From Spinacia oleracea (taxonomy: Eukaryota; Streptophyta; Magnoliopsida; Caryophyllales; Amaranthaceae), in the NCBI RefSeq assembly GCF_020520425.1, contig NC_079488.1:20958247-21022246 (forward strand): 64,000 nucleotides of DNA. The letters are read 5' to 3'. Below, in pieces: positions 36,196-47,788 of the stretch (positions are counted from its first letter, which is position 1; the number at the start of each line of letters is the position of its first letter). The notes below the pieces were generated by a model. It had not been told where the DNA came from, did not search any database, and saw nothing but the letters and a program-made list of their open reading frames with translations. Position numbers and translations under genes: made by a program.

Positions 36196-37563
36196 TGAAG
36201 GAAATAATGCCCTTGGTCCAAGTATGCATTTAATGGTAAGTCTAATAAATGCGGTTTAGTATTAATTATACAAGTTAATAATTCAGTGAGATCAAGGGAA
36301 CTGTATGCCTAGCTAGAGGCCGCTTCAGTTCAAGTGGATTAATGATATTAATCCACAGCTTACTCTTGACTGAACCCGTAGGGTCACACAAATAGTACGT
36401 AAACGGATCAAGTATTTAATGGCATTAAATACTCCATCTATGAATATTCGGAATCGACGGATCTTGGTTTCAGTGGGAGCTGAGATCGTCAGAGGCAAAT
36501 AAATGAATACTCCGGAAACGATTATATTGCCGGAAACGGAATATGGATCGTATCGCAAATATAAATATTATCCAAGTCGTAGATGTTGCCGGAAACGGAA
36601 ACATGGTACGTATCAGAAAATATTATCGGAAATGGAAATATTGCCGGAATCTGAAATATTGCCGGAAACGGAAATATTGTCGGAATCGGAAATATTATCG
36701 GTATCGGAAAATAATTCCGGAAACGGAAATATTAAATATTCGTTCGAAACGGAAATTAATTCCGGAATCAGAAATGTTAAATATTGTTCGTATCGGAAAT
36801 GAATTCCGGAATCGGGAAATTAATCGGAAGTGCGTCGTACGAATTAGCATCGGACAAGCTTGCTAGACGAAGGCCCAGCGCGAAGCCAGCAAGCAAGGCA
36901 CGCCACATGAACAGCCCAAGGATGCGCCAGGCCCACCGCAAGGCAGGCCCAGCGCGCGCCTAGGCTGCAGCGCGCTCGCGTGGGCTTTGTAGCTCCGTGG
37001 GCTTTGCGCGGGCATGGCATGCGCGCATGCGGGTCATGCTCGTGTGAGTGTTTGTGCTTCCGTACGAAACCTAAATCATGTAGGATTCGTTTAATGATTA
37101 AATTCCTATTCCTAATGGATAAATTAATTAATAGAGTTTTAATTAGATTCTAGTTAATTAATTCGTTTCCTAGTAGGATTCCAATACCTTTTCCATAGCC
37201 TATAAATATGTGGTTAATGCTCACAATTTATAACGAGTTTTAAGTATTCAAAGGAGTGAATTTTAAGCAAAAATTCAGTCACTTATTTGCCCCAGATGAG
37301 CCGAAAATTATAGTACCTTAAGGGCGATTCTAGTTAGTCAAGCTTAAGGCGGATCCGGACGTGCTGTGGACTTTCTACGGAGGGACGACACTTGGAGTCC
37401 TAAAGACTTGTTCTTGTTCGGTTCGGGCGCAGCAAGGGAGGGCACGCTACAAAGAGTATGCATCCTAATTATGCTAATTGTTATGTGGCAATTAATTTGG
37501 ATTCCTGGTTTTAATGGTTTTTCCGCATGATTTATATTCAGTTATATGTATCATAACCTAACA
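36196..37563 (+). repeat. Copia LTR, copy 2
   Basis: 1368 bp, TGAAGGAAATAATGCCC to CATAACCTAACA. Same architecture as the 25415 LTR: CGGAAA-type array at 36510-36830, GC-rich part at 36850-37050, TATAAATA at 37201. The two LTRs differ by scattered substitutions and indels, so neither is very recent relative to the other. Confidence 0.8.
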
Positions 37564-37564
37564 G

Positions 37565-37578
37565 TGGTATCACGAGCC
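37565..37578 (+). promoter_or_regulatory. Copia primer-binding site after the LTR
   Basis: TGGTATCACGAGCC, one base after the LTR end, as at 12641. Its presence shows the LTR at 36196 also served as a 5' LTR. Confidence 0.65.
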
Positions 37579-38183
37579 TCTAATTAATTCCATAATAATT
37601 GCTTAACATGGTTAAATTTTATAAATTTGCAAGGAATTAAAATGGGTGATTAATTTTTGTAATTGTAATTAATTGCAAATTTGCGTTTATTTAATTATAT
37701 GTACGCAGTTTTTCGGCAGTTTCTTCGTTACTCAACGAAATCGAGTGATTTTTGTGTCAATTCCGCATGTAAAAGGCATTCTAAAATTTTGACAAAAATA
37801 TTGTTTTTCGGCCGAAACCAGAATTCCCAAATTTGAAGCCTAGCTATGACTTTTCGGAGGTTTTAGTTTTTCGAATGCAAAGTTTGTAATTTTAAGATGT
37901 TAAATTCAAATATTTGAGATTCTTGTTGTTAAATCTTGAATTTTTTATTGACCTACTGTATATGTTTAACAAATTTGAATGCTAGCTTGTTAATTATACA
38001 ACCTAATTTGTAATTGTAATTAATTTGTTGAAATTCGAATAATTTAGAATTGATTTGATTTTCATAATTAATTGACGATTTAATTAGGTATCCATGATTA
38101 AAAACCACCATAAAAATTGTTAATTTATGATAAATTTTAAATTTTTATGACCTAGATTTGAATCAATGATAATCGGAAATTAG
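37579..38183 (+). mobile_element. Copia leader, truncated
   Basis: AT-rich non-coding leader after the priming site. It breaks off at 38183, where a transposase fragment in opposite orientation starts. Confidence 0.5.
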
Positions 38184-38315
38184 ATAGTACCCTTTGCCAT
38201 AAGTATTCCCATTGACTGTAAAGTTTACTTCATGAGCTTTACCTTGATATAAATCATCGAACACCGTAGATCGTTGCAACACGTTGATGTCATTGCAAGT
38301 TCCGGGTGTTCCAAA
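38184..38315 (-). pseudogene. PIF/Harbinger-type transposase fragment
   Basis: The minus strand encodes about 44 uninterrupted residues: FGTPGTCNDINVLQRS, then FDDLYQGKAHEVNFTVNG and YGKGYY. In plant Harbinger-derived transposases the corresponding block reads G-x-P-G-x-x-NDINVLxRSP...VNFxINGxxYxxGYYLxDGIYP, which includes a catalytic Asp neighbourhood. Both ends are broken: copia leader on the left, unrecognised sequence on the right. Clearly a dead scrap. Confidence 0.65.
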
Positions 38316-39254
38316 AAATGTGTGTCATATCCACAATTCACCAGAGGCATATGCTTAAGGGATTTTTTTATGGGATAGCTGATATAAAAATAGATCAAAA
38401 GAAGAATTCTTTTGATCTTGGGGTGGTGGCTGGATTTTTTTTGGCTTACGATTTTTTGGTCTTGGAAGTTTCTTTTTTAGAGAGCTCTTTCTCTCTCTAG
38501 AAAAGAAACCTATTTCCTTTATATATATTTTATGATTTTACTAATATTATTTTTGAGAAATAAAATTAATTACAATTGAAACTTATACCAAGGACTAAAT
38601 AAATAGGAAAAGATAACATATTACTCAAAATACTGAATCTTTTCCATAAAAGTTAATTTAAATTTATAAATAAATAAAAATAAGTTTTGGATACTAATTT
38701 TTTCACCAGAAAGTAACACGTGTCACTCCCAGTGTATAATGTAATAAAAATTATAAAAATATGGGTAAAACTTATTCTGGTGTGCATGCAAGATCTTTTG
38801 GAATAATATTATCATTTTCTTTACTAATCTCCTTTCCTCCTAAAATTGAGTTACCGAACTTGGTTCATAAAAATATAATGGAATGTTTTTTTTTAACAGT
38901 AGGTGCAGTTGTGTAGGAAATTTTATTACAACCGGTTGTTGGAGTACAAAACTGTGTTAATAAATGAACTAAACCACTTCACTCACATCCTCCATTCTTA
39001 GTCCTGATCTCCGATCACAATCATAAAAAACCAATATTGTTAATACGTGTATGACAATTTTTATTAACTAATTCTGTGATCCGTTACCTTTACGTTTGTC
39101 ACTTTTGTAAATTTCTATATTTTAATTTTTTTGGGAAAAAATATGATCCTGGCCCTTAGAGCATCAGCAGCCGCAAGCTACAACTCTTATAGCTTTCTTT
39201 GCCACCTCAACATTTCTAACTACACCTATTTTAAGTTAGAAGTCTTCAAATTGG
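38316..39254. other. AT-rich DNA with a MITE-like start
   Basis: No gene seen. From about 39157 the words GAGCATCAGCAGCCGCAAGC, TATAGC and GCCACCTCAAC resemble one end of a common angiosperm MITE type. Its other end may be the TTAGCTTTGTGGAGCTACAAC stretch near 39416-39436. Confidence 0.35.
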
Positions 39255-39516
39255 TAAGTTGCAACTCATTTTTATTTATATGGGTATCAGTGTATCACAG
39301 GTTGAAAATATGTTAAAATAAACACTACAAAACAACTGAAATTGTAGTATGAACCACGTATAGCCCACATAATGCAACAAATGACATTATAACCATGTGG
39401 CTTTGTGGAGATACTTAGCTTTGTGGAGCTACAACATACACATTAAACAATTAATTCCAGAAACCCCCACCCCTCCAAAATTTAATGGTCCCCACTTGTT
39501 TTACTTGATTAAAATA
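39255..39516. repeat. 262-bp duplicated flank, copy A (beyond Helitron 3' end)
   Basis: Matches 55007-55268 base for base at a constant offset with only about three substitutions. It ends at the A immediately before the Helitron's complementary CTAG at 39517. In the other copy the sequence runs on without a break (AAAATATTTACTCC), as expected of an unoccupied Helitron target A|T. Confidence 0.85.
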
Positions 39517-41090
39517 CTAGTTTAGGACCCGTGCCACGCACGATAATCCAAAATAATTTAGAAGGTACTCCTTAAAAATATAATCCGTAATTTGGAGCAA
39601 ATAATTTTTTTATACCACTAAACTATATAACAATAGCTAAAGTGGAAAAAAGTATTTATGTATTAAATAGATCATTAAAAGTAAATATCGGATATTATTT
39701 TGAAATAGTCAAATAGGTGAACATGTTTGGTCGTATCTTGTAGTTATATGTATTAAGCTTGAACGACACCAGGTTATTAAAGCCCATAATCTCGCTACTT
39801 ATGAGAGAATGTGTGAAACTTAGTTAGTTATCTGCATAAAAATGAGATTATAAATTAATTATTTTCATATTCTACCATTCTCTATGACCACGGAGATTAT
39901 AAAATTAATATTGATTATAAGTCTATATTATCTTTTTTTTAATATTTGACAAAAATATGTAAATAATTAGAACATAGAATTGTGGTTAGGTAGTTTCATC
40001 TGACTAATAGTAAGAGTTGTATTCGTTAAAAAATAAAAATGTAAAATCTTTTAATAAAAAAAGTAACAATAAAAATAAAAATAAAAATAAAATGGGGAGG
40101 AGCTTGGTTTGGCGGAAGTAATTAAAAATTAGGAGTTAGAAGTAATTAAGTTAGAAGTAATTAGGAGTTGGTTTGGTGGAAGAAACTACAAATATGATGG
40201 TGCAGGGGTGTGCACAGTGCTCTTGGTGCACTGGTGTCCAAACGACATGCAATAAATATAAAACGCGGATATCTTGTTGAATCCGGAGAAGAAAAGAACA
40301 AATGTTGTTTTTTTGATAAGAAAAAGAACAAACGTTGTTCTTTTGTGAAAAAAAGAACAATGACTGCTCCGTCCCTTTTTTTTCGTTCTTTTGTTTTTCA
40401 CTCCATTTTTCTGGTATATATACCTTCTTTTTTATAATTTTCGAATCAGAATTTGTGAAGAGGAGAGAGAAAAACTATGGAAAGGAGAGAGAAACTGTGA
40501 AGAGGAGAGAGAAAGTAATAGAAAATTCTCAGATTTTGGTTGATTTTTCTACTTCAATATCAAATTCTATTGATTCTTCTTCTTCAAATTTGAATTCCTC
40601 TGCTGATAATCCGATTTGTGAAGGTAATTTTTCAATTTTTTAAAACGAATTACTTATTTATGATGATTTTGATTTTCATGTTTATTATTTTCATCATTTC
40701 AATTTATTTTGATTTTTTGGATCATTTCGATTTCTGCATTTCTCAATAACCTTGATTAATGTATTTTGATTCTATATTTTGATAATTTTGATGATTAATG
40801 TATCTTGATTATATATTTCTGATGATTTTGATTTCTGTTCTTTTTTCGATTTTATATGTTCTTTTAGTCTTATCTTTTGTTCTTTTATATATTGGTTCTC
40901 ATATATGTATTAAGAGATTGTAATAATACAGAAAATAATTATTGAACATGTTGTTCTTTTTTGGTTTAGCTTGTTGTTCTTTGTTCTTTTTTGCTTTAGC
41001 TTGTTGTTCTTTTGATATTACACACTTCGGATCAAATTGTTCTTTTACCATTTTTGTTGTTCTTTTATCTTTTTCGTTGTTCTTTTTTCA

Positions 41091-41342
41091 CATGGTTAAA
41101 ATAAGTGTTCTACATGATATGTTCTTTTCTGCTATTTTTAATGTTCTTTTTATTTACTTTATTATGTTCTTTTATGCTCTATTGTTGTTCGTTTTTTTAT
41201 TGGTAATGTTGTTTTACATGGTTAAAATAAGTGTTCTACATGATATGTTCTTTTCTGTATTTTTAATGTTCTTTTTCTTTATTTATAATGTTCTTTTAGG
41301 TTCATCCTCTTTTTGTTCTTTTGAGGAATTGCTCTGTTTATT
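41091..41342. repeat. Tandem duplication, 126-bp period
   Basis: CATGGTTAAAATAAGTGTTC starts at 41091 and again at 41217, each followed by TACATGATATGTTCTTTTCTG and an AATGTTCTTTTT-containing tail (words quoted separately). The second unit has lost a few bases; the right limit is approximate. Confidence 0.7.
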
Positions 41343-42080
41343 CAGCCTCTCTTCTTGTTCTTTCAGGTGTTTTTGAAGATTTAACATCATTTGTTGCTGG
41401 TCAAGTAAAAGCTTCCTTTGCTCTTCAATACTGTACTTTTTGAAAAAAGAACAAACATAAAAGAACATTAAGATTTATATCTAATAAATATAAAAGAACA
41501 GAACAACAAAACCCACAAAAAAAAAAAAAACAAGTGCACCGTTCTTATCATGAACATGGCTTGTATTTCATCTCCTTCCCCCTCTTTTGTTTTATTTTTT
41601 TTATTTTTCATTTTCTATATATATAATATTTCTCCTATTGGATTCATAACTTCTCATTTTAGAAACACATTCTTGAGAGAGAAAGAGGAGAGCTTTTAGT
41701 TTCTCCCAACAAAAGAGAGATTTTATGAGAGAGAAAGTTCAAAACAAATTTTCTCCTCCTTTCTCTGAAATGTGATTTTAATTGAATTACGTTTACAAAA
41801 AACTAGTTTATTAAGCGAAATACTATTTCAATTTCGCTATTTTTTAAATTTTTTTATTCATTCAAAGAGGTTTATGCTGTTGATGAAGGTGCATCGGGTG
41901 ATCAAGGTAAATTTTCTCGTTCTTAATTCTATGTTCTTTTAAAATTTTAATGTTCTTTTCTTATAACTTTCTATTTCTGTGGCATCAAAACAGTGTGTTC
42001 TTTTTTAGAATCAGCAATTGTTTTATAGTGTTGTTTTCAGATATCTTTTGATAAATAAAATAACGGAATTAGAACATAAA

Positions 42081-42352
42081 TTGGTTGAAAAAGAACATTT
42101 CCAGAACTTAAAAGAACAAGAAAAAATATAGATCTGGTTTTAAGTTCATCAAATGTTCGTCGTTTTATTTTTTAATTAATACATAAATTGGTTGGAAAAG
42201 AACGTTTCCAGAACTTAAAAGAACAAGAAAAATTATAAATCTGGTTTTAAAGTTCATCAAAGGTTCGTCGTTTTATTTTTTAATTAGAACATACTGTAAA
42301 TTGGTTGGAAAAGAACATTTCCAGAACTTAAAAGAACAAGAAAAAATATAAC
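42081..42352. repeat. Three tandem units of about 110 bp
   Basis: Units begin TTGGTTG(A/G)AAAAGAAC at 42081, 42188 and 42301, each with TTTCCAGAACTTAAAAGAAC. The last unit is cut short. Confidence 0.75.
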
Positions 42353-42396
42353 TGCTTTTTATATTTGTACTTTTTGTCTGATTTGTCACTATTAGT

Positions 42397-42463
42397 GTTC
42401 TTTTTGTTAGTGTTCTTTTTGTTAATGTTCTTTTTGTTAATGTTCTTTTGTTAATGTTCTTTT
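42397..42463. repeat. 15-bp tandem repeat GTTCTTTTTGTTAAT
   Basis: About five units with small length differences in the T-run, next to the right TIR. Confidence 0.75.
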
Positions 42464-42553
42464 TTTTTGCGGTTTTTATTTTTGTTGCGTTTTATTGTTA
42501 TTTATGTGCGTTTTGGGACAGGTGCACCAAGAGCAACATGCACACCCCTGCAC

Positions 42554-42642
42554 AATCTGAGTGTTGGGAAGAAACTACCCCACGTGCTAATATCCCTTTT
42601 TTGACAAAAAATCGATAGTCTTTCAAAAACAGCTATGTGCTA

Positions 42643-42687
<45 letters not shown>

Positions 42688-43862
42688 AAATCCATGGGAA
42701 ACATTCTAGTTTCTTCCGCCATCCAAATTCACGTTCTCCAAACACCACCGGTCCACCACCCATTCATGTTCTCCAACCAAGTAATCACCATAGCCTCAAT
42801 TCACAAAAATTTCTCAGAAATTCACAAACAAAACAGCTAATCGCAATCTTGAAGCCCTCTTATTATAGGTTGCTTCTTGTTTTTTCCAAGTCTAAATCTT
42901 TCTTAAAGCTCCAGAAAAAAATCTCTTAATTTTGATAAATATAGTGAAAAGTATCTGATTTTCCATGAAAACGCGGGTTTGGAACGCTTGAGTTGACATC
43001 AGTAAACAAATTGTGATCGATTGTTTGGGATGCATCTTCTTCGTTCCTCCTCTTTACCAATGTTCTGGTAAGATATTTTTATTTATTTTGCAATTGATCT
43101 TAAAAAAATACTGTTGAATTTGCATTTTATAATTATAGATCTTTCATGGGTAACTACAATTTTGGTTGAATTCAGGATGTCGAAATATCTCCCGTGCTTA
43201 TTGCAAAATTAAATCGGGATTATTTTTTCAAAAATAATGAGATCTGATCACTACCATTGGAGGAGAGGAAAGAAAGAACCACCCAAATTTTCGTTGGATC
43301 TGTAAGTGTCTTTTTAGCAAATTTACTCAAAGATCTTGTTTGTTATTAAAGATATTTTTTTAAAAAGTTACTACTAAAAAATATGCATGTTCGTTTTGAT
43401 GAAAATTGCTTATTACTGAATTTATATTTCTGCAAGTTCACTGATTTATTATTTAATCTATGGAACAATCTGATTTAAGTTTGAGCATGCATGCATTATT
43501 CTTACATAGTAAAGATGAAAAATACCAAGTTTAATTAATCAAGGTTGTTTGCGAAAAAAATAAAAAATTAATCAAGGTAAAATACCAATCTGTAAGTTCC
43601 GATGAATGTGTTTCAACTGGAAAAATAGCAAAAAAAAATGAAAAAAAAAACAATTGAGTTTTGAAGAACAGTTACTAAAATTGTCCATTATGATTGATGT
43701 GTATTTCCCAGCGCAAGACATGATTATGCTCATAATGTATCTGCAATAAGCACATGAAATATTTGTGTTAAACTGTCACTTAAAATATATAGTTAAGTCG
43801 GTAAATAATTTTGACCAAAAAAAAGGTAAATAAATAATTAAAAAGAAGTTAAAATTACCTCA
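42554..43862 (-). other. 3' non-coding part of the Helitron
   Basis: Sequence between the helicase stop codon (43863) and the nested TIR element. It includes an uninterrupted A38 tract (42648-42685). No open frame of note; the small plus-strand frame starting in the A-tract is spurious. Confidence 0.5.
42648..42685. repeat. A38 homopolymer
   Basis: Thirty-eight consecutive A residues. Length is liable to sequencing error. Confidence 0.85.
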
Positions 43863-46800
43863 TTAAGCTAAATTCTGGAAAACTTCTTTGTATACTACAT
43901 TTTGCGTAGTATTATATGTGCGACCATCCTTATCACATATCAAAATTTTCAACCCACTTTTCCTGGTAACCCTTGATATTGCTACATATAGTTGACCATG
44001 ACTAAAGACCGGTCTAGGAAGATATAGACCTACATGAGAAAGAGATTGGCCTTGACTTTTGTTTATAGTCATAGCAAAGCAAACAACCAATGGATATTGC
44101 CTGCGCTTAAACTTGAAAGGCAATTTTGTGTCAGATGGGGTCAAGAGTAGTCGAGGTATGAAAACTTTGTGACCGACGTTGCTTCCCGATAGTATTTTAG
44201 CCTCAATTATATGGTTACCCAACTGTGTAACCACTAATCTCGTGCCATTACACAAACCAGCAGGTTGGTCTATGTTCCTAAGTAACATAACAGGGACTGC
44301 TACCTTCAGTTTTAGGGTATGATTCGGTAGCCCAGAACACTTGATACTGTTTAAGAAGTCAGGTGTATATAGCTCTTGATTACCCTGCATATCTGCTTTG
44401 CAAATACTATCTGAACTTAAGTATATTTTCTCTTCTCCTGATATCATTGACAACAAATGTTCATTTACCTCCTCTACACACTCGTTTGTTGGAGCAAGAA
44501 TAGCTCTATCTTGGAAAAACTTTGGGTCATTGTGAGGGGGTCGAAAAAGCGCGAGGCTAATGCGTGACCTCGTCCCTCGTGGGTGTGACGATTCTTTTTA
44601 TTCAATCAAGTGTAATTGGATTTCCTGTGAGTTTACACCCAATTGACTAGTAATATAGCAGTCGCCATTCAGTTTTTAACGACAATGAGAAAAACTGACA
44701 AAACCCGGTTATCGTGACATAAAGGGAGTGCAATTATGTTTGACCACGACGGCCGTAGGTTCCTTTGTGATCCCTGGTGTGGGGATCTCTCAACATACAC
44801 CCGCAAGGTAGAGATTGAGGGTTCGGGGGACTGTAACTACCGAGAGGAGTACTTCGCTCGTCAATAACTCCAGAGGCAGGATATCCTTACTAGCTCAGCA
44901 TAAATAATTGAAGGGACATGCGTTAACTATTAAACTAATCTGAGTTGATTTTAGCAATATGCAACATATAATACTAGATCAGTCGCGATTATCTGATTTA
45001 GATAGCATTAAGGGACCTAGCATGATAATCCAATTTCCCAAAAATATTATATTTGTTAAGCGTGATAGAACAATCAGATTTAGTTAGTTTAACAGTTCAT
45101 AAAAAGGGCGAGGAAAGCAGTTAAATCATCGAAAAGGGACACAAAACTAACCACTTTGACTTTGCTATTTCTCCTTTTTATTTAACGAATCTCAATTATG
45201 GGACAGGATACGTTCTGTTCGATTTATGGATCCATTGCGACAGAACGCGTGAACAATTTCGCAGCGTGAGGCTTAGGCTAAGGGTTGGAGTCAATACTCA
45301 GAATATAATTGTGTTGTGTGTCCTTTTCACGTCGAATTTGGGGATGTATTTATAGGGAAGAGTTCGTGGAAAGATAGAATTGCAGAGTTCTAATCCGCAA
45401 AGAATTAGGAAAAAACACGTACCCAGGTATTTTCAGCGCCCAAGCCTGGGCGCCGAAGATTTAGGCGCCCAGAGCCAGGCGTTGAAAATAGGGTCTGGGC
45501 TGTTTTCTTAGTCAGATCCGAATTCCTGAAACCCGTAGAGTTTGAGACTTAATCGAGTCTTTTAGTGCGTATTAATCTTGTGATGGGATGCGTCTGGGCC
45601 CGTTACGAACTCTAGGCTCGTTAGGATTTTAATTAATACGTAACTCTTATTTCCGAATCATATTAGGAATAGGATTCTCGTAGTTTTCTATCTCGTTTAG
45701 GATTTATGTTGGAATGCAACACCTAATTCTGACAGGTTTCTATCCTTTATGATTTGCCACTTTTAGAAGCTAACTTTTACGGCAGTTACTATTTTTAGCA
45801 GGTTTCCATAAATAGCAGTTTTCTATAAATATCAGGTTTCGGGTGAAATGAAAAGGGGAATTGAGATTCGTTTATTTTATAGGAGATGCGTTGTCAAGTG
45901 GAGATTTATGCTTTCATCATCGAACCTTTCCCTTTCGGGAATGGGGACAAAAGTAGGTGTCTACAGTCATCCAAGTTCTCCAAGACAGAAGGATAGATAC
46001 TATCAACAATTGCTGCAATGGGATTAGTTACCACATCTTTAATCAACACATCATCTGGAATCTCTATGGTTGTTTCCCCATCATTAGGTTCTCCTTCCTT
46101 ACCATCTCCAATTCTCAATATCCACTCTGAAAATTCTCTAATCTCATTTGAATCTCCTGAACTTCCTAATTGCAGTCTCATGTTTCGTGTCAAATATAAC
46201 ATTCGACAAAAATCCCATAAATAGGAAGAGTTTATGGCTGCAAAAACAATATCTTGACGACTTCCCTTTGGGATAACCGGTAAAAATTGTCGAAAGTCTC
46301 CTCCAAAAACAACTACCTTTCCACCGAATGGTTGTTCCATACTATTTGGATTTGAAAATCTGAGAATATCTCTCAAACTTCTATCTAGAGCTTCAAAACA
46401 AAACTTGTTAACCATTGGTGCTTCATCCCAAATAATGAGCTTTGTCTTAATTAAAAGTTCAGCCAATGGTGCTCCTTGTTTAATCTCGCAAGTTGTATCT
46501 TCATTCACATTGATAGGAATTGCGAATCTAGAATGAGCAGTTCTACCTCCGGGAAGAAGAAGAGACGCAATTCCACTTGATGCCACATTAAGTACAATTT
46601 CACCTTGGCATCGAATAGCTGCTGATAGAGTTTTCCACATGAATGTTTTTCCTATGCCACCATATCCGTAAAGGAAGAAAACACCCCCTTTATTTCCAGC
46701 CAGAGCACCCATTATTTCCTCATAAACCTCTTTCTGCTCATCAGTAAGAAATGAAAGTAGTCTCTTGTGCTCTATATCTAAGGATGTTCTATCATAACTA

Positions 46801-46960
46801 AGTTCTTCTTGGATTAGTTTGTTAAGCCCATCTGAGACTAAAATATGATCTGGAAACGGCATTGGAGGAAAATGTGCAAGAGTGCGTCCATTACTTCGAA
46901 GCAATTTCTCTATTTCGGCTAAAGTGTAGTTCTTTATTTGGTCTTCACTTAACTGCAAGT
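43863..46960 (-). pseudogene. Rep/helicase exon 10: PIF1-like helicase, split by a solo LTR
   Basis: Walker A is GYGGIGKTFMW and Walker B is LIIWDEAPM. Next are GGDFRQFLPVIP (helicase motif III) and LTRNMRL. After 45966 the frame enters the solo LTR and resumes at 44530 in the same phase (DRAILAPTNECVEEVNEHLL), counting one target duplicate. The C-terminal half has FAMTINKSQGQSL and YVAISRVT, the last PIF1 motifs, then a stop at 43863-43865. Removing the LTR and one GTCAT restores phase, so the insertion is the only break in this exon. Confidence 0.85.
44531..45965 (-). mobile_element. Retand/Ogre-like (Tat) solo LTR in the helicase exon
   Basis: 1435 bp. The minus strand starts TGTAGACACCTACTTTTGTC and the other end (minus) is CGCGCTTTTTCGACCCCC followed by TCACA. 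Exact 5-bp duplicates GTCAT lie at 44526-44530 and 45966-45970. No internal region remains, so it formed by LTR-LTR recombination. It carries a palindromic GC patch (GCGCCCAAGCCTGGGCGCC, 45438-45456). This LTR type is typical of Tat-branch elements in Amaranthaceae and some other dicots. Confidence 0.85.
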
Positions 46961-47129
46961 CTAATCATAAATCAAAATCTAGGTCAGAAAAGAAACTGAT
47001 TTAGTTATACAATAATCTCTGCAAAATATTATATTAGAAAGGGCTGGTCATAGTAAAAATATTATTAGAAATCAAATAAAATGTCACAAAGCTTAAAATA
47101 CGATAAGTATCCTTAAAATTATGCCATAC

Positions 47130-47788
47130 CAGGTATTTGGAGGATACGTTTTTGCCTATGAAGAATATCGTCTCCAAGGAATTTCCATATTTGCTCCCAT
47201 ACAAATTCGGATCTAGACATACTGCTTGACAACAATAAAGTCACAAAAAGACTTCTTAAATATTGTGTTGATCCCCAAAAACTTGCTTCTGTTATACCAT
47301 CAATATACTCTTTGTCATCATCTAGTAATCCACGTGCATAGCAAGCTTCTTTGAATGAGGAGTACAATACACCATTAACAGTCCGGATGTCTTCGTAACA
47401 TGTTGCACCTTGAATTGTATTCAATAAAGCACTCAAATAGTACAATTCTCCGCTGCCCGGAGGTACATAATATACTCTCCCAATAGAAAATCTTTGTTTC
47501 CTCGTGCTCCATTCTCTATTTCCATCCTTGTTCCACACAAACTTTGTTGGAAATTCAGCATAAGTTAAACTTCTTGCTATGGGATCTGTTTTATTCAATT
47601 CCATCCAACCTAAGAACATTGACTGATCAATTCCGGGTTTGTTAATAATGTTATCGAGTGGCTCGTCGTCTTCAAATACAATACTTTGTTCATTAGGTAG
47701 ATGGAAGCTTAATCGTTGAACTGATGGAGTTCGATAATGAATATCATATCCAAGGATTCTCCAAACTGCTTCACATGGAGAAATGTAC
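47130..47788 (-). CDS. Rep/helicase exon 9: region between Rep and helicase
   Basis: Starts YISPCEAVWRILGY, continues through MFLGWMELNK, TYAEFPTKFVW and GRVYYVPPGSGELYYL to LLLSSSMSRSEFVWEQ. These blocks are standard in plant Helitron proteins immediately before the helicase. Acceptor CAG|G at 47788, donor G|GTATGG at 47130. Phase is consistent with exons 8 and 10. No lesion seen. Confidence 0.8.

Larger units (their letters stand above)
31377..37563 (+). mobile_element. Degenerate Ty1-copia element, copy 2 (dead gag-pol and LTR)
   Basis: Matches copy 1 from about 20021 onward, without the hAT-like MITE. The gag-pol region is riddled with stops and frameshifts. A reverse-transcriptase relic lies at 33764-34048 and an RNase H relic near 35020-35330. 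The LTR at 36196-37563 is followed by a primer-binding site, so another internal region begins after it. The 5' side is interrupted by the Athila LTR at 31376. Confidence 0.7.
40200..42553. mobile_element. TIR element packed with AAAAGAACA/TGTTCTTTT motifs
   Basis: Inverted ends of about 33 bp: GTGCAGGGGTGTGCA, three to four variable bases, TGCTCTTGGTGCAC. Flanking nine- to ten-base words are similar but not identical (AATATGATG, AATCTGAGTG), perhaps a decayed 9-10 bp duplication of Mutator type. The interior holds at least 35 copies of TGTTCTTTT or its complement (counted by eye), in blocks of uniform orientation, plus three local tandem arrays. No transposase frame. It sits in the 3' non-coding part of the Helitron. 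Confidence 0.7.

Noticed and set aside
20000..37600. CRISPR-like or satellite array interpretation of the repeated CGGAAA words
   Set aside because: Units are irregular, unspaced and confined to LTRs of a plant retrotransposon; there are no spacers and the host is a eukaryote.
40942..41376. 144-codon Phe/Leu-rich frame resembling a membrane protein
   Set aside because: Produced by the repeated TGTTCTTTT word in a non-coding TIR element.
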